64,000 bases of DNA from Devosia submarina (GTDB lineage: Bacteria; Pseudomonadota; Alphaproteobacteria; Rhizobiales; Devosiaceae), in the NCBI RefSeq assembly GCF_003056345.1, contig NZ_PYWB01000011.1, positions 1 through 64,000 of the forward strand. Reading direction: 5' to 3'. Of this stretch, positions 48,024-61,013 are shown one piece after another. The notes below the pieces were generated by a model. It was given only the letters and a program-made list of their open reading frames with translations, was not told the DNA's origin and made no database searches. Both the position numbers and the translations under genes were made by a program. Each line of letters starts with the position of its first letter. Position 1 is the stretch's first letter.

Positions 48024-50114
48024 ATGGCACGCGAATATCCCATCCCGCTATATCGTAACTTCGGCATCATGGCTCACATCGATGCTGGCAAGACGACCAC
48101 GACCGAACGCATTCTGTTCTACACCGGCAAGTCCCACAAGATCGGCGAAGTCCACGACGGCGCTGCTACCATGGACTGGATGGAGCAGGAGCAGGAGCGA
48201 GGCATCACGATCACCTCGGCTGCCACGACCACGTTCTGGAAGGACCGTAAGGGCGTACAGCATCGTTTCAACATCATCGACACGCCCGGACACGTGGACT
48301 TCACCATCGAAGTCGAGCGTTCGCTGCGCGTGCTTGACGGTGCCGTAACCCTGCTTGATGCCAATGCTGGTGTTGAGCCGCAGACGGAAACCGTCTGGCG
48401 CCAGGCCGACAAGTATCATGTTCCGCGTCTGATCTTCGTCAATAAGATGGATAAGATCGGTGCCGACTTCTATCGCTGCGTGGAAATGATCGGTTCGCGC
48501 CTCGGCGCCAAGGCTGTCCCCGTGCAGCTGCCGATTGGTTCGGAGAGCGAGTTCAAGGGCGTTGTCGACCTGATCGAGATGAACGCCTTGGTCTGGCGCA
48601 ACGAAGAACTCGGTGCCCAGTGGGACATTGTCGAGATCCCGGCAGACCTCAAGGACAAGGCCGAGAAGTATCGCGAAGCCATGGTCGAAGCCGCTGTCGA
48701 ACTCGACGACGACGCCATGGAAGCGTACCTGAACGGCGAAGTTCCGAACAACGACACGATCCGTCGCTTGCTGCGTCGCGGCACGATCGATGCGAAGTTC
48801 TTCCCGGTGTTTGCTGGCTCCTCGTTCAAGAACAAGGGTGTGCAGCCGCTGTTGGACGGCGTTATCGATTTCCTGCCGGCTCCAAACGACGTTCCGGCTA
48901 TTCAGGGCATCGATGCGAAGTCGGAAGAGCCGATCGAGCGTCATGCTGATGATAATGAACCGCTCTCGATGCTGGCATTCAAGATCGCCAACGACCCGCA
49001 CATGGGATCGCTGACGTTCTGCCGCATCTATTCGGGTCACGTCGAGCAGGGCGCGATGCTCGAGAACACGGTCAAGGAAAAGCGCGAGCGCGTTGGCCGC
49101 ATGTTCCAGATGCATGCCAACAGCCGTGAGCAGATCACTGAAGCGTATGCTGGCGACATTGTCGCTATCGTGGGCCTGAAGGACACAACCACGGGTGACA
49201 CGCTCTGTGCGCAGAATGCCCAGGTGATCCTCGAGCGGATGATCTTCCCTGAGCCGGTGATCGACATCTCGGTAGAACCCAAGTCCAAGGCCGACCAGGA
49301 AAAGATGGGCCTCGCGCTCAACCGCCTGGCTGCCGAAGATCCGTCATTCCGCGTCAAGACCGATGAAGAATCGGGCCAGACGATCATCTCGGGCATGGGC
49401 GAGCTTCACCTCGACATCCTGGTTGACCGTATGCGTCGCGAATTCAAGGTCGAGGCCAATATCGGCCAGCCGCAGGTTGCGTATCGCGAAACCATCACCC
49501 GCAAGGCCGATGTGGACTATACCCACAAGAAGCAGTCGGGTGGTTCGGGCCAGTTTGCTCGCGTCAAGCTCACCGTTGAGCCAGGCGAAGTTGGCAAGGG
49601 TCTGGAGTTCGTGAACGCGGTTGTTGGTGGTTCTGTGCCCAAGGAATACATCCCGGGCGTTGAAAAGGGCATCAAGTCCGTCATGTCTGCAGGTCCGCTG
49701 ATCGGCTTCCCGATCGTGGACGTGAAGGTGACGCTGACCGAAGGCGCGTACCACGACGTCGACTCTTCCGTGCTGGCGTTCGAAATCGCCGGTCGCGCTG
49801 GTTTCAACGAAGCGCTTCGCAAGGCGGCTCCGAAGATCCTCGAGCCGATCATGAAGGTTGAAGTTGTCACGCCGGAAGATTACATGGGCGATGTCATCGG
49901 TGACCTCAACTCGCGTCGTGGCCAGATCCACGGTACGGAAAGTCGCGGTGTCCTCCAGGTCGTGAACGCCTACGTTCCGCTCGCGAACATGTTCGGCTAC
50001 GTGAACTCTCTGCGCTCCATGAGCCAGGGTCGTGCACAGTACTCGATGGTGTTCGATCACTACGAGCAGGTTCCGCAGGCTGTCGCGGACGAAGTCCAGG
50101 CCAAGTACGCCTAA
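48024..50114 (+). CDS. fusA: Elongation factor G
   Basis: The 696-residue translocase GTPase shows G1 [14 protein letters not shown], switch [10 protein letters not shown] and NKMD, then domains II-V ending in the C-terminal [19 protein letters not shown] segment with the domain-IV tip [15 protein letters not shown]. It lies 12 nt after rpsG. Confidence 0.99.
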   Translation: MAREYPIPLYRNFGIMAHIDAGKTTTTERILFYTGKSHKIGEVHDGAATMDWMEQEQERGITITSAATTTFWKDRKGVQHRFNIIDTPGHVDFTIEVERSLRVLDGAVTLLDANAGVEPQTETVWRQADKYHVPRLIFVNKMDKIGADFYRCVEMIGSRLGAKAVPVQLPIGSESEFKGVVDLIEMNALVWRNEELGAQWDIVEIPADLKDKAEKYREAMVEAAVELDDDAMEAYLNGEVPNNDTIRRLLRRGTIDAKFFPVFAGSSFKNKGVQPLLDGVIDFLPAPNDVPAIQGIDAKSEEPIERHADDNEPLSMLAFKIANDPHMGSLTFCRIYSGHVEQGAMLENTVKEKRERVGRMFQMHANSREQITEAYAGDIVAIVGLKDTTTGDTLCAQNAQVILERMIFPEPVIDISVEPKSKADQEKMGLALNRLAAEDPSFRVKTDEESGQTIISGMGELHLDILVDRMRREFKVEANIGQPQVAYRETITRKADVDYTHKKQSGGSGQFARVKLTVEPGEVGKGLEFVNAVVGGSVPKEYIPGVEKGIKSVMSAGPLIGFPIVDVKVTLTEGAYHDVDSSVLAFEIAGRAGFNEALRKAAPKILEPIMKVEVVTPEDYMGDVIGDLNSRRGQIHGTESRGVLQVVNAYVPLANMFGYVNSLRSMSQGRAQYSMVFDHYEQVPQAVADEVQAKYA

Positions 50115-50168
50115 ACAAGAAACTGAAACTCAAGGTTGGCCGCAGGGCTAACGAATACGGAGAGAAGC

Positions 50169-51359
<1,191 letters not shown>

Positions 51360-51374
51360 GCCCTTTTAAGATAT

Positions 51375-51404
51375 TCGCGGCGCGCGGATAAACGTGCGCC
51401 GCGA
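51375..51404 (+). other. Hairpin between tuf and rpsJ
   Basis: A 9-bp perfect stem TCGCGGCGC/GCGCCGCGA with a 12-nt loop, not followed by a T-run. It may mark the boundary between str and S10 transcripts or protect an mRNA end. Confidence 0.45.
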
Positions 51405-51429
51405 TCCATTTTCGTCAGGATTACACAAG

Positions 51430-51738
<309 letters not shown>

Positions 51739-51824
51739 GACTACGACAAGTTTCCGCGCCTACCGCAAAAAGGGTCCTCTGAAACCATGACCCGGTATGG
51801 CGCCAAAAGAGAAGGTAACAACCG

Positions 51825-52526
51825 ATGCGTTCTGGATTGATCGCACAGAAGCTGGGCATGACCCGCATCTTCGCCGAGGACGGCTCGCACGTCCCCGTGA
51901 CGGTGCTGGAACTGCAGAACTGCCAGGTGGTAGGCCAGCGGACCGCAGACAAGGACGGCTATGTCGCCCTGCAGCTTGGCGCAGGCCAGGCCAAGGTCAA
52001 GAACACGACCAAGGCAGAACGCGGCCAGTTCGCCGTTGCCAAGGTGGAGCCCAAGCGCCACGTCGCGGAATTCCGCGTCGATGAAGCCAACCTCATCGAG
52101 GTCGGTGCCACGCTGCAGGCTGACCATTTCGTCGAAGGCCAGCTGGTGGACGTCACCGGTACTTCGATCGGCAAGGGCTTTGCCGGCGGCATGAAGCGCT
52201 GGAACTTCGGCGGCCTGCGTGCTTCGCACGGCGTGTCGGTTTCGCACCGCTCGATCGGTTCTACCGGTGGTCGTCAGGACCCGGGTAAGACCTTCAAGAA
52301 CAAGAAGATGCCGGGCCACATGGGCGATCGTCGCATCACCACGCAGAACCTCAAGGTCGTTAAGACCGACGTCGAGCGCGGTTTGATCATGATCCAGGGT
52401 TCGGTTCCCGGCGCCAAGGGCGCTTGGATCATGATCAAGGACGCGGTGAAGAAGCCAGCTCCTCAGGGCGCTGCTTTCCCGGGCTCGTTCAAGGCCGCCG
52501 CTGAAGTCGCGGGGGAAGGTAAGTAA
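51825..52526 (+). CDS. rplC: 50S ribosomal protein L3
   Basis: The 233-residue protein reaches the peptidyl-transferase centre through the loop around [20 protein letters not shown] and [12 protein letters not shown]. The start [15 protein letters not shown] is canonical. It ends immediately before rplD. Confidence 0.98.
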   Translation: MRSGLIAQKLGMTRIFAEDGSHVPVTVLELQNCQVVGQRTADKDGYVALQLGAGQAKVKNTTKAERGQFAVAKVEPKRHVAEFRVDEANLIEVGATLQADHFVEGQLVDVTGTSIGKGFAGGMKRWNFGGLRASHGVSVSHRSIGSTGGRQDPGKTFKNKKMPGHMGDRRITTQNLKVVKTDVERGLIMIQGSVPGAKGAWIMIKDAVKKPAPQGAAFPGSFKAAAEVAGEGK

Positions 52527-53147
52527 ATGGAACTCAACGTAACAACCCTCGACGGTAAGGCCGCTGGTTCCATCCAGCTCGCCGACGACGTCTTTGGTCT
52601 GGAGGTCCGTCAGGACATCCTGCACCGCATGGTTCGCTACCAGCAGCTCAAGGCAATGGCCGGCACGCACGATGTGAAGCATCGTTCGGAAGGCGCGCGC
52701 ACGGGCAAGAAGTTCGTGAAGCAGAAGGGCTCGGGCGGCGCTCGTCATGGCGATCGCAAGGCTCCCCAGTTCCGTGGTGGTGGCCGTGCATTCGGTCCGA
52801 CGCCGCGTAGCCATGCGATCGATCTTCCCAAGAAGGTCCGCGCCCTGGCGCTCAAGCATGCGCTGTCGTCCAAGGCTCGCTCCGGCTCGCTCGTCGTTGT
52901 TGACAGCATCGCCCAGCAGGAAGCCAAGACGGCAAGCCTTCTGGCGACCTTCGGCAAGCTCGAGTGGACCAATGCTCTGATCATCGACGGTGCAGCGGTT
53001 GACCAGAACTTTGCCCTGTCGGCTCGCAACATTCCGCATATCGACGTCTTGCCGGTGCAGGGGATCAACGTTGTGTCGATCCTCAAGCGCGACAAGCTCG
53101 TCCTGACCAAGGCAGCGCTTGAAGCGCTGGAAGCGAGGTTCGCATGA
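52527..53147 (+). CDS. rplD: 50S ribosomal protein L4
   Basis: The 206-residue protein carries the exit-tunnel loop [20 protein letters not shown]. In E. coli L4 autoregulates the S10 operon. It overlaps rplW by 4 nt. Confidence 0.98.
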   Translation: MELNVTTLDGKAAGSIQLADDVFGLEVRQDILHRMVRYQQLKAMAGTHDVKHRSEGARTGKKFVKQKGSGGARHGDRKAPQFRGGGRAFGPTPRSHAIDLPKKVRALALKHALSSKARSGSLVVVDSIAQQEAKTASLLATFGKLEWTNALIIDGAAVDQNFALSARNIPHIDVLPVQGINVVSILKRDKLVLTKAALEALEARFA

Positions 53148-53437
53148 ACAGGCTCAGCGCTTACGACATCGTCCGCAATCCGGTCGTGACTGAGAAGTCG
53201 ACGCTGGCTTCGGAAAACAACCAGATCGTTTTCGACGTTGCGATCGATGCCAACAAGACCGACATCAAGGCTGCCGTCGAGCAGCTCTTCTCGGTCAAGG
53301 TCAAGGCAGTGAACACCCTGGTCCGCAAGGGCAAGGTGAAGCGCTTCCGCGGCCGCATCGGTACGCGCAACGACGTCAAGAAGGCGATCGTGACCCTCGT
53401 CGACGGCCAGTCGATCGACATCTCGACCGGCCTCTAA
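53144..53437 (+). CDS. rplW: 50S ribosomal protein L23
   Basis: The 97-residue protein is at the tunnel exit and docks trigger factor and SRP. It has the [14 protein letters not shown] start and [19 protein letters not shown] motif. Confidence 0.98.
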   Translation: MNRLSAYDIVRNPVVTEKSTLASENNQIVFDVAIDANKTDIKAAVEQLFSVKVKAVNTLVRKGKVKRFRGRIGTRNDVKKAIVTLVDGQSIDISTGL

Positions 53438-53455
53438 GGGACAAGAGACAGACAA

Positions 53456-54295
53456 ATGGCTCTAAAAACTTACAATCCGACCTCCGAAGGCCGTCGTCAG
53501 CTGATCACGACCGATCGTTCGGAACTCTGGAAGGGCGCTCCGGTCAAGACCTTGACCGAAGGCCTGTCCAAGTCCGGTGGCCGCAACAATCGCGGCCGGA
53601 TCACCACGTTCCACCGTGGTGGCGGGCACAAGCGCACCTATCGCATGATCGACTTCAAGCGCGTCAAGTTCGATGCGGTTGGAACGGTTGAGCGTCTGGA
53701 ATATGATCCGAACCGCACGGCTTGGATCGCGCTGATCAAGTACGAAGACGGCGAACTCGCGTATATCGTGGCTCCGCAGCGTTTGTCGGCTGGCGACAAG
53801 GTCATCTCGTCGATGAACACTGTCGACGTGAAGCCAGGCAATGCCATGCCGCTCGAGCGTATGCCGGTCGGGACGATCGTGCACAACATCGAGCTCAAGC
53901 CCCGCAAGGGTGGCCAGGTTGCCCGTTCGGCTGGTGCTTATGCCCAGTATGTCGGTCGTGACCAGGGTTGGGCGATCCTTCGCCTCAACTCGGGCGAACA
54001 GCGTCGCGTGCATGGCACTTGCCTTGCAACGGTTGGCGCCGTATCGAACCAGGATCACTCCAACACCTCGCTCGGCAAGGCTGGTCGTGCTCGTTGGCTG
54101 GGCCGCAAGCCCGTTAACCGCGGCGTGACCATGAACCCGATCGATCACCCACATGGTGGTGGTGAAGGCCGTACGTCTGGTGGCCGTCATCCGGTTACGC
54201 CCTGGGGCAAGCCGACCAAGGGCAAGAAGACACGCAGCAACAAGGCGACGGACCAGTTTATCGTTCGCAGCCGTCACGTGAAGAAGGGCAGGTAA
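53456..54295 (+). CDS. rplB: 50S ribosomal protein L2
   Basis: The 279-residue protein is needed for subunit association and peptidyl transfer. The [20 protein letters not shown] motif with the critical His is intact. Confidence 0.98.
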   Translation: MALKTYNPTSEGRRQLITTDRSELWKGAPVKTLTEGLSKSGGRNNRGRITTFHRGGGHKRTYRMIDFKRVKFDAVGTVERLEYDPNRTAWIALIKYEDGELAYIVAPQRLSAGDKVISSMNTVDVKPGNAMPLERMPVGTIVHNIELKPRKGGQVARSAGAYAQYVGRDQGWAILRLNSGEQRRVHGTCLATVGAVSNQDHSNTSLGKAGRARWLGRKPVNRGVTMNPIDHPHGGGEGRTSGGRHPVTPWGKPTKGKKTRSNKATDQFIVRSRHVKKGR

Positions 54296-54298
54296 GCC

Positions 54299-54577
54299 AT
54301 GACCCGTTCAATCTGGAAGGGGCCGTTTGTCGACGGCTACATGCTCAAGAAGGCGGAAAAGGCCCTCTCATCTGGCCGCAACGATGTGGTCAAGATCTGG
54401 AGCCGCCGCTCGACCATCCTGCCGCAGTTCGTGGGTATCACGTTCGGCGTGCACAATGGCCACAAGCACATCCCGGTCAGCGTCACCGAAGACATGATCG
54501 GTCACAAGTTCGGCGAGTTCGCACCGACCCGTACCTATTACGGTCATGCGGCCGACAAGAAGGCCAAGAGGAAGTAA
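54299..54577 (+). CDS. rpsS: 30S ribosomal protein S19
   Basis: The 92-residue protein has [20 protein letters not shown] and [20 protein letters not shown]; it lies in the 30S head and contacts S13 and the A-site tRNA region. Confidence 0.98.
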   Translation: MTRSIWKGPFVDGYMLKKAEKALSSGRNDVVKIWSRRSTILPQFVGITFGVHNGHKHIPVSVTEDMIGHKFGEFAPTRTYYGHAADKKAKRK

Positions 54578-54578
54578 G

Positions 54579-54959
54579 ATGGGCAAGCCAAAAACTGAGC
54601 GCGCTCTCAAGGACAACGAGGCTAAGGCTGTTTTGCGCATGCTGCGCATCAGCCCTCAGAAGCTGAACCTCGTCGCGCAGTTGATCCGTGGCAAGAAGGT
54701 TGAGAAGGCTCTGGCCGATCTCGAATTCAGCCACAAGCGCATCTCTGGCCAGGTCAAGAAGGTGCTGGAAAGCGCCATCGCGAACGCCGAGAACAACCAT
54801 GGTCTCGATACCGACGCTCTCGTCGTTGCCGAAGCCTTTGTGGGTAATTCGCTGGTGATGAAGCGTTTCATGGCTCGTGGCCGTGGTCGCTCCTCGCGCA
54901 TCGAGAAGCCATTCTCGCATCTGACGATCGTCGTCCGGCAAGTTGAGGAGGCCGCATAA
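54579..54959 (+). CDS. rplV: 50S ribosomal protein L22
   Basis: The 126-residue protein has the tunnel-lining beta hairpin ([20 protein letters not shown]). ATG at 54579, 2 nt after rpsS, gives the expected start; the longer frame overlaps rpsS. Its stop overlaps the rpsC start by 1 nt. Confidence 0.98.
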   Translation: MGKPKTERALKDNEAKAVLRMLRISPQKLNLVAQLIRGKKVEKALADLEFSHKRISGQVKKVLESAIANAENNHGLDTDALVVAEAFVGNSLVMKRFMARGRGRSSRIEKPFSHLTIVVRQVEEAA

Positions 54960-55696
54960 TGGGCCAGAAGATCAATCCAATCGGCTTCCGCCTCGGCATC
55001 AACCGTACGTGGGACAGCCGCTGGTTCGCCAATCGTGGTGAGTACGGCTCCCTCTTGCAGGAAGACCTCAAGATCCGCACGATGCTGCTGGACGACCTTA
55101 AGGCCGCCGCAGTTTCCAAGATCGTCATCGAGCGTCCGCACCGCAAGTGCCGCGTGTCGATCCACACTGCCCGTCCGGGCATCGTGATCGGCAAGAAGGG
55201 CGCTGACATCGACAAGATCCGCGCCAAGGTGAAGAAGTTCACCGACTCGGAAGTGCACATCAACATCGTTGAAGTGCGCAAGCCTGAAACCGACGCGACG
55301 CTGGTTGCCCAGGGCATTGCCCAGCAGCTGGAACGCCGTGTGGCATTCCGCCGCGCCATGAAGCGCGCTGTACAAACCGCGATCCGCATGGGTGCCGGTG
55401 GTATCCGCGTGAACGTTGGTGGCCGTCTTGGCGGTGCCGACATCGCGCGTACCGAATGGTACCGCGAGGGCCGCGTTCCGCTGCATACCCTGCGTGCAGA
55501 TATCGACTATGGTACGGCTGAAGCCGAGACCACATATGGCATCATCGGGATCAAGGTTTGGATCTTCAAGGGCGAAGTCCTCGAGCATGATCCCACCGCC
55601 CATGAGCGCCGCGCTACCGAAGGTAGTGAAGGTGGTCAGCGTAGTGAACGTGAACCGCGCCGCGAGCGTGGCGATCGTGACCGCGAACGCGCATAA
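54959..55696 (+). CDS. rpsC: 30S ribosomal protein S3
   Basis: The 245-residue protein has the KH domain with [19 protein letters not shown] and the C-terminal domain ([20 protein letters not shown]). An Arg/Glu-rich low-complexity tail ([17 protein letters not shown]) extends past the E. coli end. Confidence 0.98.
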   Translation: MGQKINPIGFRLGINRTWDSRWFANRGEYGSLLQEDLKIRTMLLDDLKAAAVSKIVIERPHRKCRVSIHTARPGIVIGKKGADIDKIRAKVKKFTDSEVHINIVEVRKPETDATLVAQGIAQQLERRVAFRRAMKRAVQTAIRMGAGGIRVNVGGRLGGADIARTEWYREGRVPLHTLRADIDYGTAEAETTYGIIGIKVWIFKGEVLEHDPTAHERRATEGSEGGQRSEREPRRERGDRDRERA

Positions 55697-55711
55697 GAAG
55701 GTTAGTTCATT

Positions 55712-56125
55712 ATGCTGCAACCAAAAAAGACCAAGTTCCGCAAGGCTCACAAGGGCCGCATCCACGGCGTTGCCAAGGGTGGCACCGAGCTGGCTTTCGG
55801 CCAGTATGCCTTGAAGGCGACTGAACCCGAGCGCGTCACTGCTCGCCAGATCGAAGCGGCTCGCCGCGCGATCACTCGCGAAATGAAGCGTCAGGGTCGT
55901 GTATGGATCCGGATTTTCCCGGACCTGCCAGTCTCCAAGAAGCCGACCGAAGTTCGTATGGGTAAGGGCAAGGGTTCTGTTGAATTCTGGGCCGCCCGTG
56001 TGAAGCCAGGCCGTATCGTATTCGAGATCGACGGCGTCCCAGAGGACGTTGCCAAGGAAGCTCTGCGCCTCGGCGCCATGAAGCTCCCGATCATGACGCG
56101 GGTTGTTACCCGCATTGCCGACTAA
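55712..56125 (+). CDS. rplP: 50S ribosomal protein L16
   Basis: The 137-residue protein positions A-site tRNA. It has [19 protein letters not shown], the [20 protein letters not shown] block and the [20 protein letters not shown] loop. Confidence 0.98.
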   Translation: MLQPKKTKFRKAHKGRIHGVAKGGTELAFGQYALKATEPERVTARQIEAARRAITREMKRQGRVWIRIFPDLPVSKKPTEVRMGKGKGSVEFWAARVKPGRIVFEIDGVPEDVAKEALRLGAMKLPIMTRVVTRIAD

Positions 56126-56136
56126 GGACAGCGAGC

Positions 56137-56331
56137 ATGAAAGCCAGTGATGTGCGGAGCAAGACCGCAGACGAACTGAAGGATCAGCTCGTCGCCTTGA
56201 AGAAAGAACAGTTCAATCTGCGTTTCCAGCGTGCTACCCAGCAGCTCGAAAAGCCGACCGAGGTCAAGAAGGTTCGCCGCGATATCGCGCGGATCAAGAC
56301 GATCCTCGCCGAAAAGAACGCAGCGAAGTAA
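56137..56331 (+). CDS. rpmC: 50S ribosomal protein L29
   Basis: The 64-residue two-helix protein at the tunnel exit has [20 protein letters not shown] and the [14 protein letters not shown] end. Confidence 0.97.
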   Translation: MKASDVRSKTADELKDQLVALKKEQFNLRFQRATQQLEKPTEVKKVRRDIARIKTILAEKNAAK

Positions 56332-56343
56332 GGAGCCGCGACC

Positions 56344-56598
56344 ATGCCAAAGCGCGTTTTGCAGGGGACTGTGGTCTCCGACGCCAATGAGAAGACGGTC
56401 GTGGTGCGCGTCGAGCGCCGGTTCACGCATCCCGTGATGAAGAAGACCGTGCGCCGTTCGAAGAAGTACCATGCCCATGATGAGGCCAATGTGGCCAAGG
56501 TCGGGGACATCGTGTGGATCGAAGAGACTGCACCGATTTCCAAGAACAAGCGCTGGACGCTTGTGACGGAAGCGCCAGCAGCGGCTCCCTCCGCGTAA
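56344..56598 (+). CDS. rpsQ: 30S ribosomal protein S17
   Basis: The 84-residue OB-fold protein has [20 protein letters not shown] and the [20 protein letters not shown] block. Last gene of the classical S10 operon; 61 nt separates it from rplN. Confidence 0.98.
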   Translation: MPKRVLQGTVVSDANEKTVVVRVERRFTHPVMKKTVRRSKKYHAHDEANVAKVGDIVWIEETAPISKNKRWTLVTEAPAAAPSA

Positions 56599-56659
56599 GT
56601 TTAGATTCAAGGTCGGCGAGCCGGGGACGGCGGCCGATTCAACAAGAAGGCATCCAGTC

Positions 56660-57028
56660 ATGATTCAGATGCAATCAAATCTCGACGTCGCGGATAATTC
56701 CGGCGCGCGTCGCGTCATGTGCATCAAGGTGCTGGGCGGCTCGCATCGCAAATACGCCTCGGTCGGCGACATCATCGTCGTTTCGGTCAAGGACGCTATC
56801 CCGCGTGGCCGCGTTAAGAAGGGTCAGGTCATGAAGGCCGTGGTGGTCCGCACCGCGTTCGACATCCGCCGCCCCGATGGCACGGTGATCCGTTTCGACA
56901 AGAACGCCGCGGTTCTGATCAACAATCAGAAAGAGCCGATCGGCACCCGTATCTTCGGACCAGTTCCGCGCGAACTCCGCGCCAAGAACCACATGAAGAT
57001 CATCTCGCTCGCACCAGAGGTGCTGTAA
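56660..57028 (+). CDS. rplN: 50S ribosomal protein L14
   Basis: The 122-residue protein has [20 protein letters not shown] and a FGPVPRELR motif, and lies at the subunit interface. First gene of the spc set; the stop overlaps rplX by 1 nt. Confidence 0.98.
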   Translation: MIQMQSNLDVADNSGARRVMCIKVLGGSHRKYASVGDIIVVSVKDAIPRGRVKKGQVMKAVVVRTAFDIRRPDGTVIRFDKNAAVLINNQKEPIGTRIFGPVPRELRAKNHMKIISLAPEVL

Positions 57029-57339
57029 TGGCCGCCAAGATCAAGAAGGGCGATAAGGTCGTCGTCCTGGCAGGCAAGGACAAAGGCAAAACCGGCCAGG
57101 TCCTGTCCGTCATCCCGACCGAAACCAAGGCTGTTGTCCAGGGCATCAACCTGGTCAAACGCCACACCAAGCAGACCGCGTCGACCGATGCCGGCATCTT
57201 CACCAAGGAAGCGCCGATCCACCTGTCGAACCTCGCGATCGCCGATGCCAATGGCAAGCCCACGCGCGTCGGTTTCCAGATCAAGGACGGCGTGAAGACC
57301 CGCGTCGCAAAATCGACCGGAGATTCGATCGATGGCTGA
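57028..57339 (+). CDS. rplX: 50S ribosomal protein L24
   Basis: The 103-residue assembly initiator has a KOW motif ([20 protein letters not shown]). It overlaps rplE by 8 nt. Confidence 0.98.
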   Translation: MAAKIKKGDKVVVLAGKDKGKTGQVLSVIPTETKAVVQGINLVKRHTKQTASTDAGIFTKEAPIHLSNLAIADANGKPTRVGFQIKDGVKTRVAKSTGDSIDG

Positions 57340-57889
57340 GACCGCTTACATTCCGCGTCTCCGGACCGAGTATGACCAGAACATCCGCAAGGCTTTGTCC
57401 GAGCAGTTCGGCTACAAGAACGTCATGGAGCTCCCGCGCCTTGACAAGATCGTGCTGAACATGGGCGTTGGCGAAGCCGTCAACGATACCAAGAAGGTCA
57501 AGTCGGCTGCTGCCGAGATGGAAAAGATCGCTGGCCAGAAGCCCGTGATCACCTATGCTCGCAAGTCGATCGCCGGCTTCAAGGTCCGTGAGGACATGCC
57601 GCTGGGCGTGAAGGTTACCCTGCGCAAGACTCGTATGTACGAGTTTCTTGACCGTCTGGTGAACATCGCGCTGCCGCGCGTTCGTGACTTCCGTGGGTTG
57701 AACCCCAACTCCTTTGATGGCCGTGGCAATTATGCTATGGGCATCAAGGAACACATCATCTTCCCCGAAATCAACTATGATCAGATTGATCAGGTCTGGG
57801 GCATGGACATCGTGATCGCCACGACGGCCAGGACGGATGATGAAGCACGCGCGCTGCTCAAGGCATTCAACTTCCCCTTCCGCACGTAA
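57332..57889 (+). CDS. rplE: 50S ribosomal protein L5
   Basis: The 185-residue protein binds 5S rRNA and P-site tRNA. It has [32 protein letters not shown] and the [19 protein letters not shown] block. Confidence 0.98.
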   Translation: MAETAYIPRLRTEYDQNIRKALSEQFGYKNVMELPRLDKIVLNMGVGEAVNDTKKVKSAAAEMEKIAGQKPVITYARKSIAGFKVREDMPLGVKVTLRKTRMYEFLDRLVNIALPRVRDFRGLNPNSFDGRGNYAMGIKEHIIFPEINYDQIDQVWGMDIVIATTARTDDEARALLKAFNFPFRT

Positions 57890-57920
57890 GCGGTAAAGGG
57901 AAGGGATAAAGGATCAGGAC

Positions 57921-58226
57921 ATGGCAAAGACCAGCTCCATCGAAAAGAACAACAAGCGCGCAGCGCTGGCCAAGCAGTATGCTGGCAAGCGCGCCGCTCT
58001 CAAGGCACAGACCAAGGATCAGTCGATCCCCATGGATCAGCGCTTCGCCGCCCAGCTCAAGCTGGCCGAGCTGCCGCGCAATTCCGCCAAGGTGCGTGTG
58101 CGCAACCGCTGCGAAGTTTCGGGTCGTCCGCGTGGCTATTACCGCAAGCTGAAGATGAGCCGTATCGCTCTGCGTCAGCTGGGCAATATGGGTCAGATTC
58201 CTGGCCTGGTTAAGTCGAGCTGGTAA
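57921..58226 (+). CDS. rpsN: 30S ribosomal protein S14, zinc-free long form
   Basis: The 101-residue form lacks the CxxC zinc pairs of the short S14; it keeps [20 protein letters not shown] and ends IPGLVKSSW, as usual in proteobacteria. Confidence 0.98.
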   Translation: MAKTSSIEKNNKRAALAKQYAGKRAALKAQTKDQSIPMDQRFAAQLKLAELPRNSAKVRVRNRCEVSGRPRGYYRKLKMSRIALRQLGNMGQIPGLVKSSW

Positions 58227-58238
58227 GGAGAAACGACC

Positions 58239-58637
58239 ATGAGCTTTTCCGATCCAATCGGCGATATGCTGACCCGCATCCGCAATGCGCAGATGCGTCG
58301 CAAGGATTCCGTTTCGACACCAGCCTCGACCCTGCGGGGTCGGGTGCTGGACGTTCTCCAGTCCGAGGGTTTCATCCGCGGCTATTCGGAGACCAAGTTT
58401 GAGAACGGTGCTTCCGAGTACGAAATTGAACTGAAGTACTCGGACAACGAGGCTGTTATCCGCACGATCGAGCGCGTTTCGCGTCCTGGCCGTCGCGTTT
58501 ACGCTTCCGTCAAGAACATTCCTCAGGTGGCAAATGGCTTGGGTGTCTCGATCCTGTCCACCCCCAAGGGTGTGATGGCCGATCACGAAGCCAAGGCTGC
58601 CAATGTTGGTGGCGAGGTACTCTGCCGCGTATTCTAA
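58239..58637 (+). CDS. rpsH: 30S ribosomal protein S8
   Basis: The 132-residue central-domain protein has [20 protein letters not shown] and the C-terminal [17 protein letters not shown] block. S8 normally represses the spc operon. Confidence 0.98.
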   Translation: MSFSDPIGDMLTRIRNAQMRRKDSVSTPASTLRGRVLDVLQSEGFIRGYSETKFENGASEYEIELKYSDNEAVIRTIERVSRPGRRVYASVKNIPQVANGLGVSILSTPKGVMADHEAKAANVGGEVLCRVF

Positions 58638-58690
58638 GGCTTACGGCCTTGGGATCCGGGGTAAGACGATTACTCAGGGATTGAAATAGA

Positions 58691-59224
58691 ATGTCACGTA
58701 CTGGCAAGAAACCGGTTGCACCGGTGAGCGGCGTGACGGTTACGATCAATGGTCGTACCGTTTCCGCGAAGGGCCCTAAGGGCGAATTGAGCCTCGAGCT
58801 CATGGATGTGGTCTCCGCAGAGAACGGCGCCGATGGCGTTGTTGTCTCGCCGGCCAATGACACCCGTGAGGCTCGAGCAGCCTGGGGTACCACCCGTGCA
58901 CTGATCCAGAACATGGTCACCGGTGTTTCGGCTGGCTTCGAAAAGAGGCTCGCCATCCAGGGCGTTGGCTATCGTGCAGCGATGCAGGGCAAGGATGTCA
59001 AGCTGTCGCTTGGGTTCAGCCACGAAGTCGTCTACCAAGCCCCCCAGGGCATCACGCTGGCCGTTCCGGCCCCGACGGAAATCGTCGTCTCCGGTATCGA
59101 CAAGCAGCAGGTAGGCCAGGTTGCGGCCGACATTCGCGCGTGGCGCAAGCCGGAGCCCTACAAGGGCAAGGGCGTCCGCTATGCCGGCGAGTTCGTCTTC
59201 CGCAAAGAAGGCAAGAAGAAGTAA
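58691..59224 (+). CDS. rplF: 50S ribosomal protein L6
   Basis: The 177-residue protein has two similar domains and the signature [21 protein letters not shown] at its end. It supports the factor-binding site. Confidence 0.98.
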   Translation: MSRTGKKPVAPVSGVTVTINGRTVSAKGPKGELSLELMDVVSAENGADGVVVSPANDTREARAAWGTTRALIQNMVTGVSAGFEKRLAIQGVGYRAAMQGKDVKLSLGFSHEVVYQAPQGITLAVPAPTEIVVSGIDKQQVGQVAADIRAWRKPEPYKGKGVRYAGEFVFRKEGKKK

Positions 59225-59236
59225 GGAGCGCCACCT

Positions 59237-59599
59237 ATGGCTATCAGTGCAAAAGGTGCGGAACGCCGCAAGGCTCGTGTCCGCAAGGCGCTCAAGGCTC
59301 GTGCCTTCGGTCGTCCTCGTTTGTCCGTGTTCCGTTCGGACAAGAATATCTACGCCCAAATCATCGACGATGCGAACGGCCGTACGCTGGCCGCTGCGTC
59401 CACCCTCGACAAGGACGTCAAGGCTACCGTCAAGAACGGTGGTTCGGCTGAAGCAGCTGCCGTTATCGGCAAGCTGATCGCCGAACGTGGCACCAAGGCC
59501 GGTGTGGCCGAAGTCGTGTTCGACCGTGGGTCGTATATCTATCACGGCCGTGTGAAGGCCCTTGCAGAAGCTGCCCGCGAGGGCGGTCTGCAGTTCTAG
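59237..59599 (+). CDS. rplR: 50S ribosomal protein L18
   Basis: The 120-residue 5S-rRNA-binding protein has [20 protein letters not shown] and [20 protein letters not shown]. Confidence 0.98.
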   Translation: MAISAKGAERRKARVRKALKARAFGRPRLSVFRSDKNIYAQIIDDANGRTLAAASTLDKDVKATVKNGGSAEAAAVIGKLIAERGTKAGVAEVVFDRGSYIYHGRVKALAEAAREGGLQF

Positions 59600-59621
59600 A
59601 ACACGGCGAGGAAAGAAAATT

Positions 59622-60155
59622 ATGAGCAGAGACGTTCAAGAGCGCGAAAGCGAATTCGTCGATCGCCTGGTCCACATCAACCGCGTGGCGAAGGTGGTCA
59701 AGGGTGGTCGTCGCTTCGGCTTCGCAGCACTCGTCGTTGTGGGTGACCAGAAGGGTCGCGTTGGGTTTGGTCACGGCAAGGCCCGTGAAGTTCCAGAAGC
59801 GATCCGCAAGGCCACCGAGCAGGCCAAGCGCCAGATGATCCGTGTTCCGTTGCGCGATGCGCGCACGCTGCACCACGATGTCCAGGGCCGTCACGGCGCT
59901 GGCAAGGTGATCCTGCGTGCAGCCGTTCCCGGTACCGGTATCATTGCCGGTGGTCCGATGCGCGCCGTGTTCGAAACGCTTGGCATCAACGATATCGTCG
60001 CCAAGTCGCAGGGCACTGCCAACCCATACAACATGGTGCGGGCAACTTTTGATGCGCTCAAGCGCGTCGACAGCCCACGCTCGGTTGCTTCCCGCCGCGG
60101 CCTCAAGGTTTCGGAACTCCAGGCTCGCCGCGGCGAGACTGCAGTCGAAGCTTGA
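59622..60155 (+). CDS. rpsE: 30S ribosomal protein S5
   Basis: The 177-residue accuracy protein has the N-terminal RNA-binding domain with [20 protein letters not shown] (the spectinomycin loop, no obvious change) and [18 protein letters not shown] at 59622 is chosen; a longer frame overlaps rplR. Confidence 0.98.
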   Translation: MSRDVQERESEFVDRLVHINRVAKVVKGGRRFGFAALVVVGDQKGRVGFGHGKAREVPEAIRKATEQAKRQMIRVPLRDARTLHHDVQGRHGAGKVILRAAVPGTGIIAGGPMRAVFETLGINDIVAKSQGTANPYNMVRATFDALKRVDSPRSVASRRGLKVSELQARRGETAVEA

Positions 60156-60179
60156 TTGCCCGAGGTCAGGAGATAAATC

Positions 60180-60368
60180 ATGGCTGAGAAGAAAATGATC
60201 ACCGTGCAGCAAATCGGTTCGCCGATCCGCCGCGACAAGGTGCAGCGCGCGACCCTTATCGGTCTCGGGCTGAACAAGATGAACAAGCAGCGCGAGCTGA
60301 TCGATACGCCCGAAGTTCGCGGCATGATCAACAAGCTCCCGCACCTCGTCCGTGTTATCGGCGAGTAA
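60180..60368 (+). CDS. rpmD: 50S ribosomal protein L30
   Basis: The 62-residue protein has [20 protein letters not shown] and the [13 protein letters not shown] end. Confidence 0.97.
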   Translation: MAEKKMITVQQIGSPIRRDKVQRATLIGLGLNKMNKQRELIDTPEVRGMINKLPHLVRVIGE

Positions 60369-60385
60369 GAGGGAAGGTCGATCAA

Positions 60386-60886
60386 ATGACCCGTTTGAAT
60401 GAACTTCGCGACAACCCTGGTTCCTCCAAGACCCGCATCCGTATCGGTCGCGGTATTGGTTCGGGCAAGGGCAAGACCGGTGGTCGCGGCGGCAAGGGCC
60501 AGACTGCGCGCTCGGGCGTTGCGATCAATGGTTTTGAAGGCGGCCAGATGCCCCTTCACATGCGTATGCCTAAGCGCGGCTTCAACGCGCTGAACCCAGG
60601 CAACTGGAATGAGGTCCGTATTGACCGCATCCAGAACTACATCGACAACGGCAAGCTGGACGCCAAGGCTGTGATCGACGCGCAGGCGCTGATCGCTGCC
60701 CGCGTAATCCGTCGTCCCAAGGACGGCGTGCGCCTGATCGGTTCGGAAGGTTTTACCGCCTCGAACGTCACGTTCAATGTCGACTACGCAACCAAGGGTG
60801 CGCTTGCAGCTATCGAAGCTGCTGGTGGCAAGGTTGACCTGATCCCGGCCAAGCAGCCGTGGAAGAAGACCCCATACGCCGGTTAA
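60386..60886 (+). CDS. rplO: 50S ribosomal protein L15
   Basis: The 166-residue assembly protein has a long basic extension (RIGRGIGSGKGKTGGRGGKG) and the globular C-terminal domain. Last gene before the strong hairpin at 60898. Confidence 0.98.
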   Translation: MTRLNELRDNPGSSKTRIRIGRGIGSGKGKTGGRGGKGQTARSGVAINGFEGGQMPLHMRMPKRGFNALNPGNWNEVRIDRIQNYIDNGKLDAKAVIDAQALIAARVIRRPKDGVRLIGSEGFTASNVTFNVDYATKGALAAIEAAGGKVDLIPAKQPWKKTPYAG

Positions 60887-60897
60887 TTATCGGCTTG

Positions 60898-60937
60898 GCG
60901 CATCCGACCGCGTGGTCGGGTGCGCTTTTGGTTTGTT
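60898..60937 (+). terminator. Terminator-like hairpin between rplO and secY
   Basis: A 12-bp stem with one G-U (60898-60909 with 60914-60925), a GCGT loop and the tail TTTTGGTTTGTT. It would split the spc genes from secY, or act as an attenuator. Confidence 0.65.
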
Positions 60938-60948
60938 GCGTTAGTGAG

Positions 60949-60962
60949 GCAGATGCATCTGC
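60949..60962. promoter_or_regulatory. Perfect 14-bp palindrome in the secY leader
   Basis: GCAGATGCATCTGC, with no spacer, 52 bp before secY. A second small stem (GCGCT-CCG-AGCGC) follows near 60972. A regulator site or RNA element is possible. Confidence 0.35.
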
Positions 60963-61013
60963 GTCCCAAAGCGCTCCGAGCGCACCAGGCCCAAAAGCCA
61001 CAGGGAGCGAATA

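Noticed and set aside
51360..51429. Intrinsic terminator after tuf
   Set aside because: The stem is strong but the following bases are not a T-run; reported as a hairpin only.
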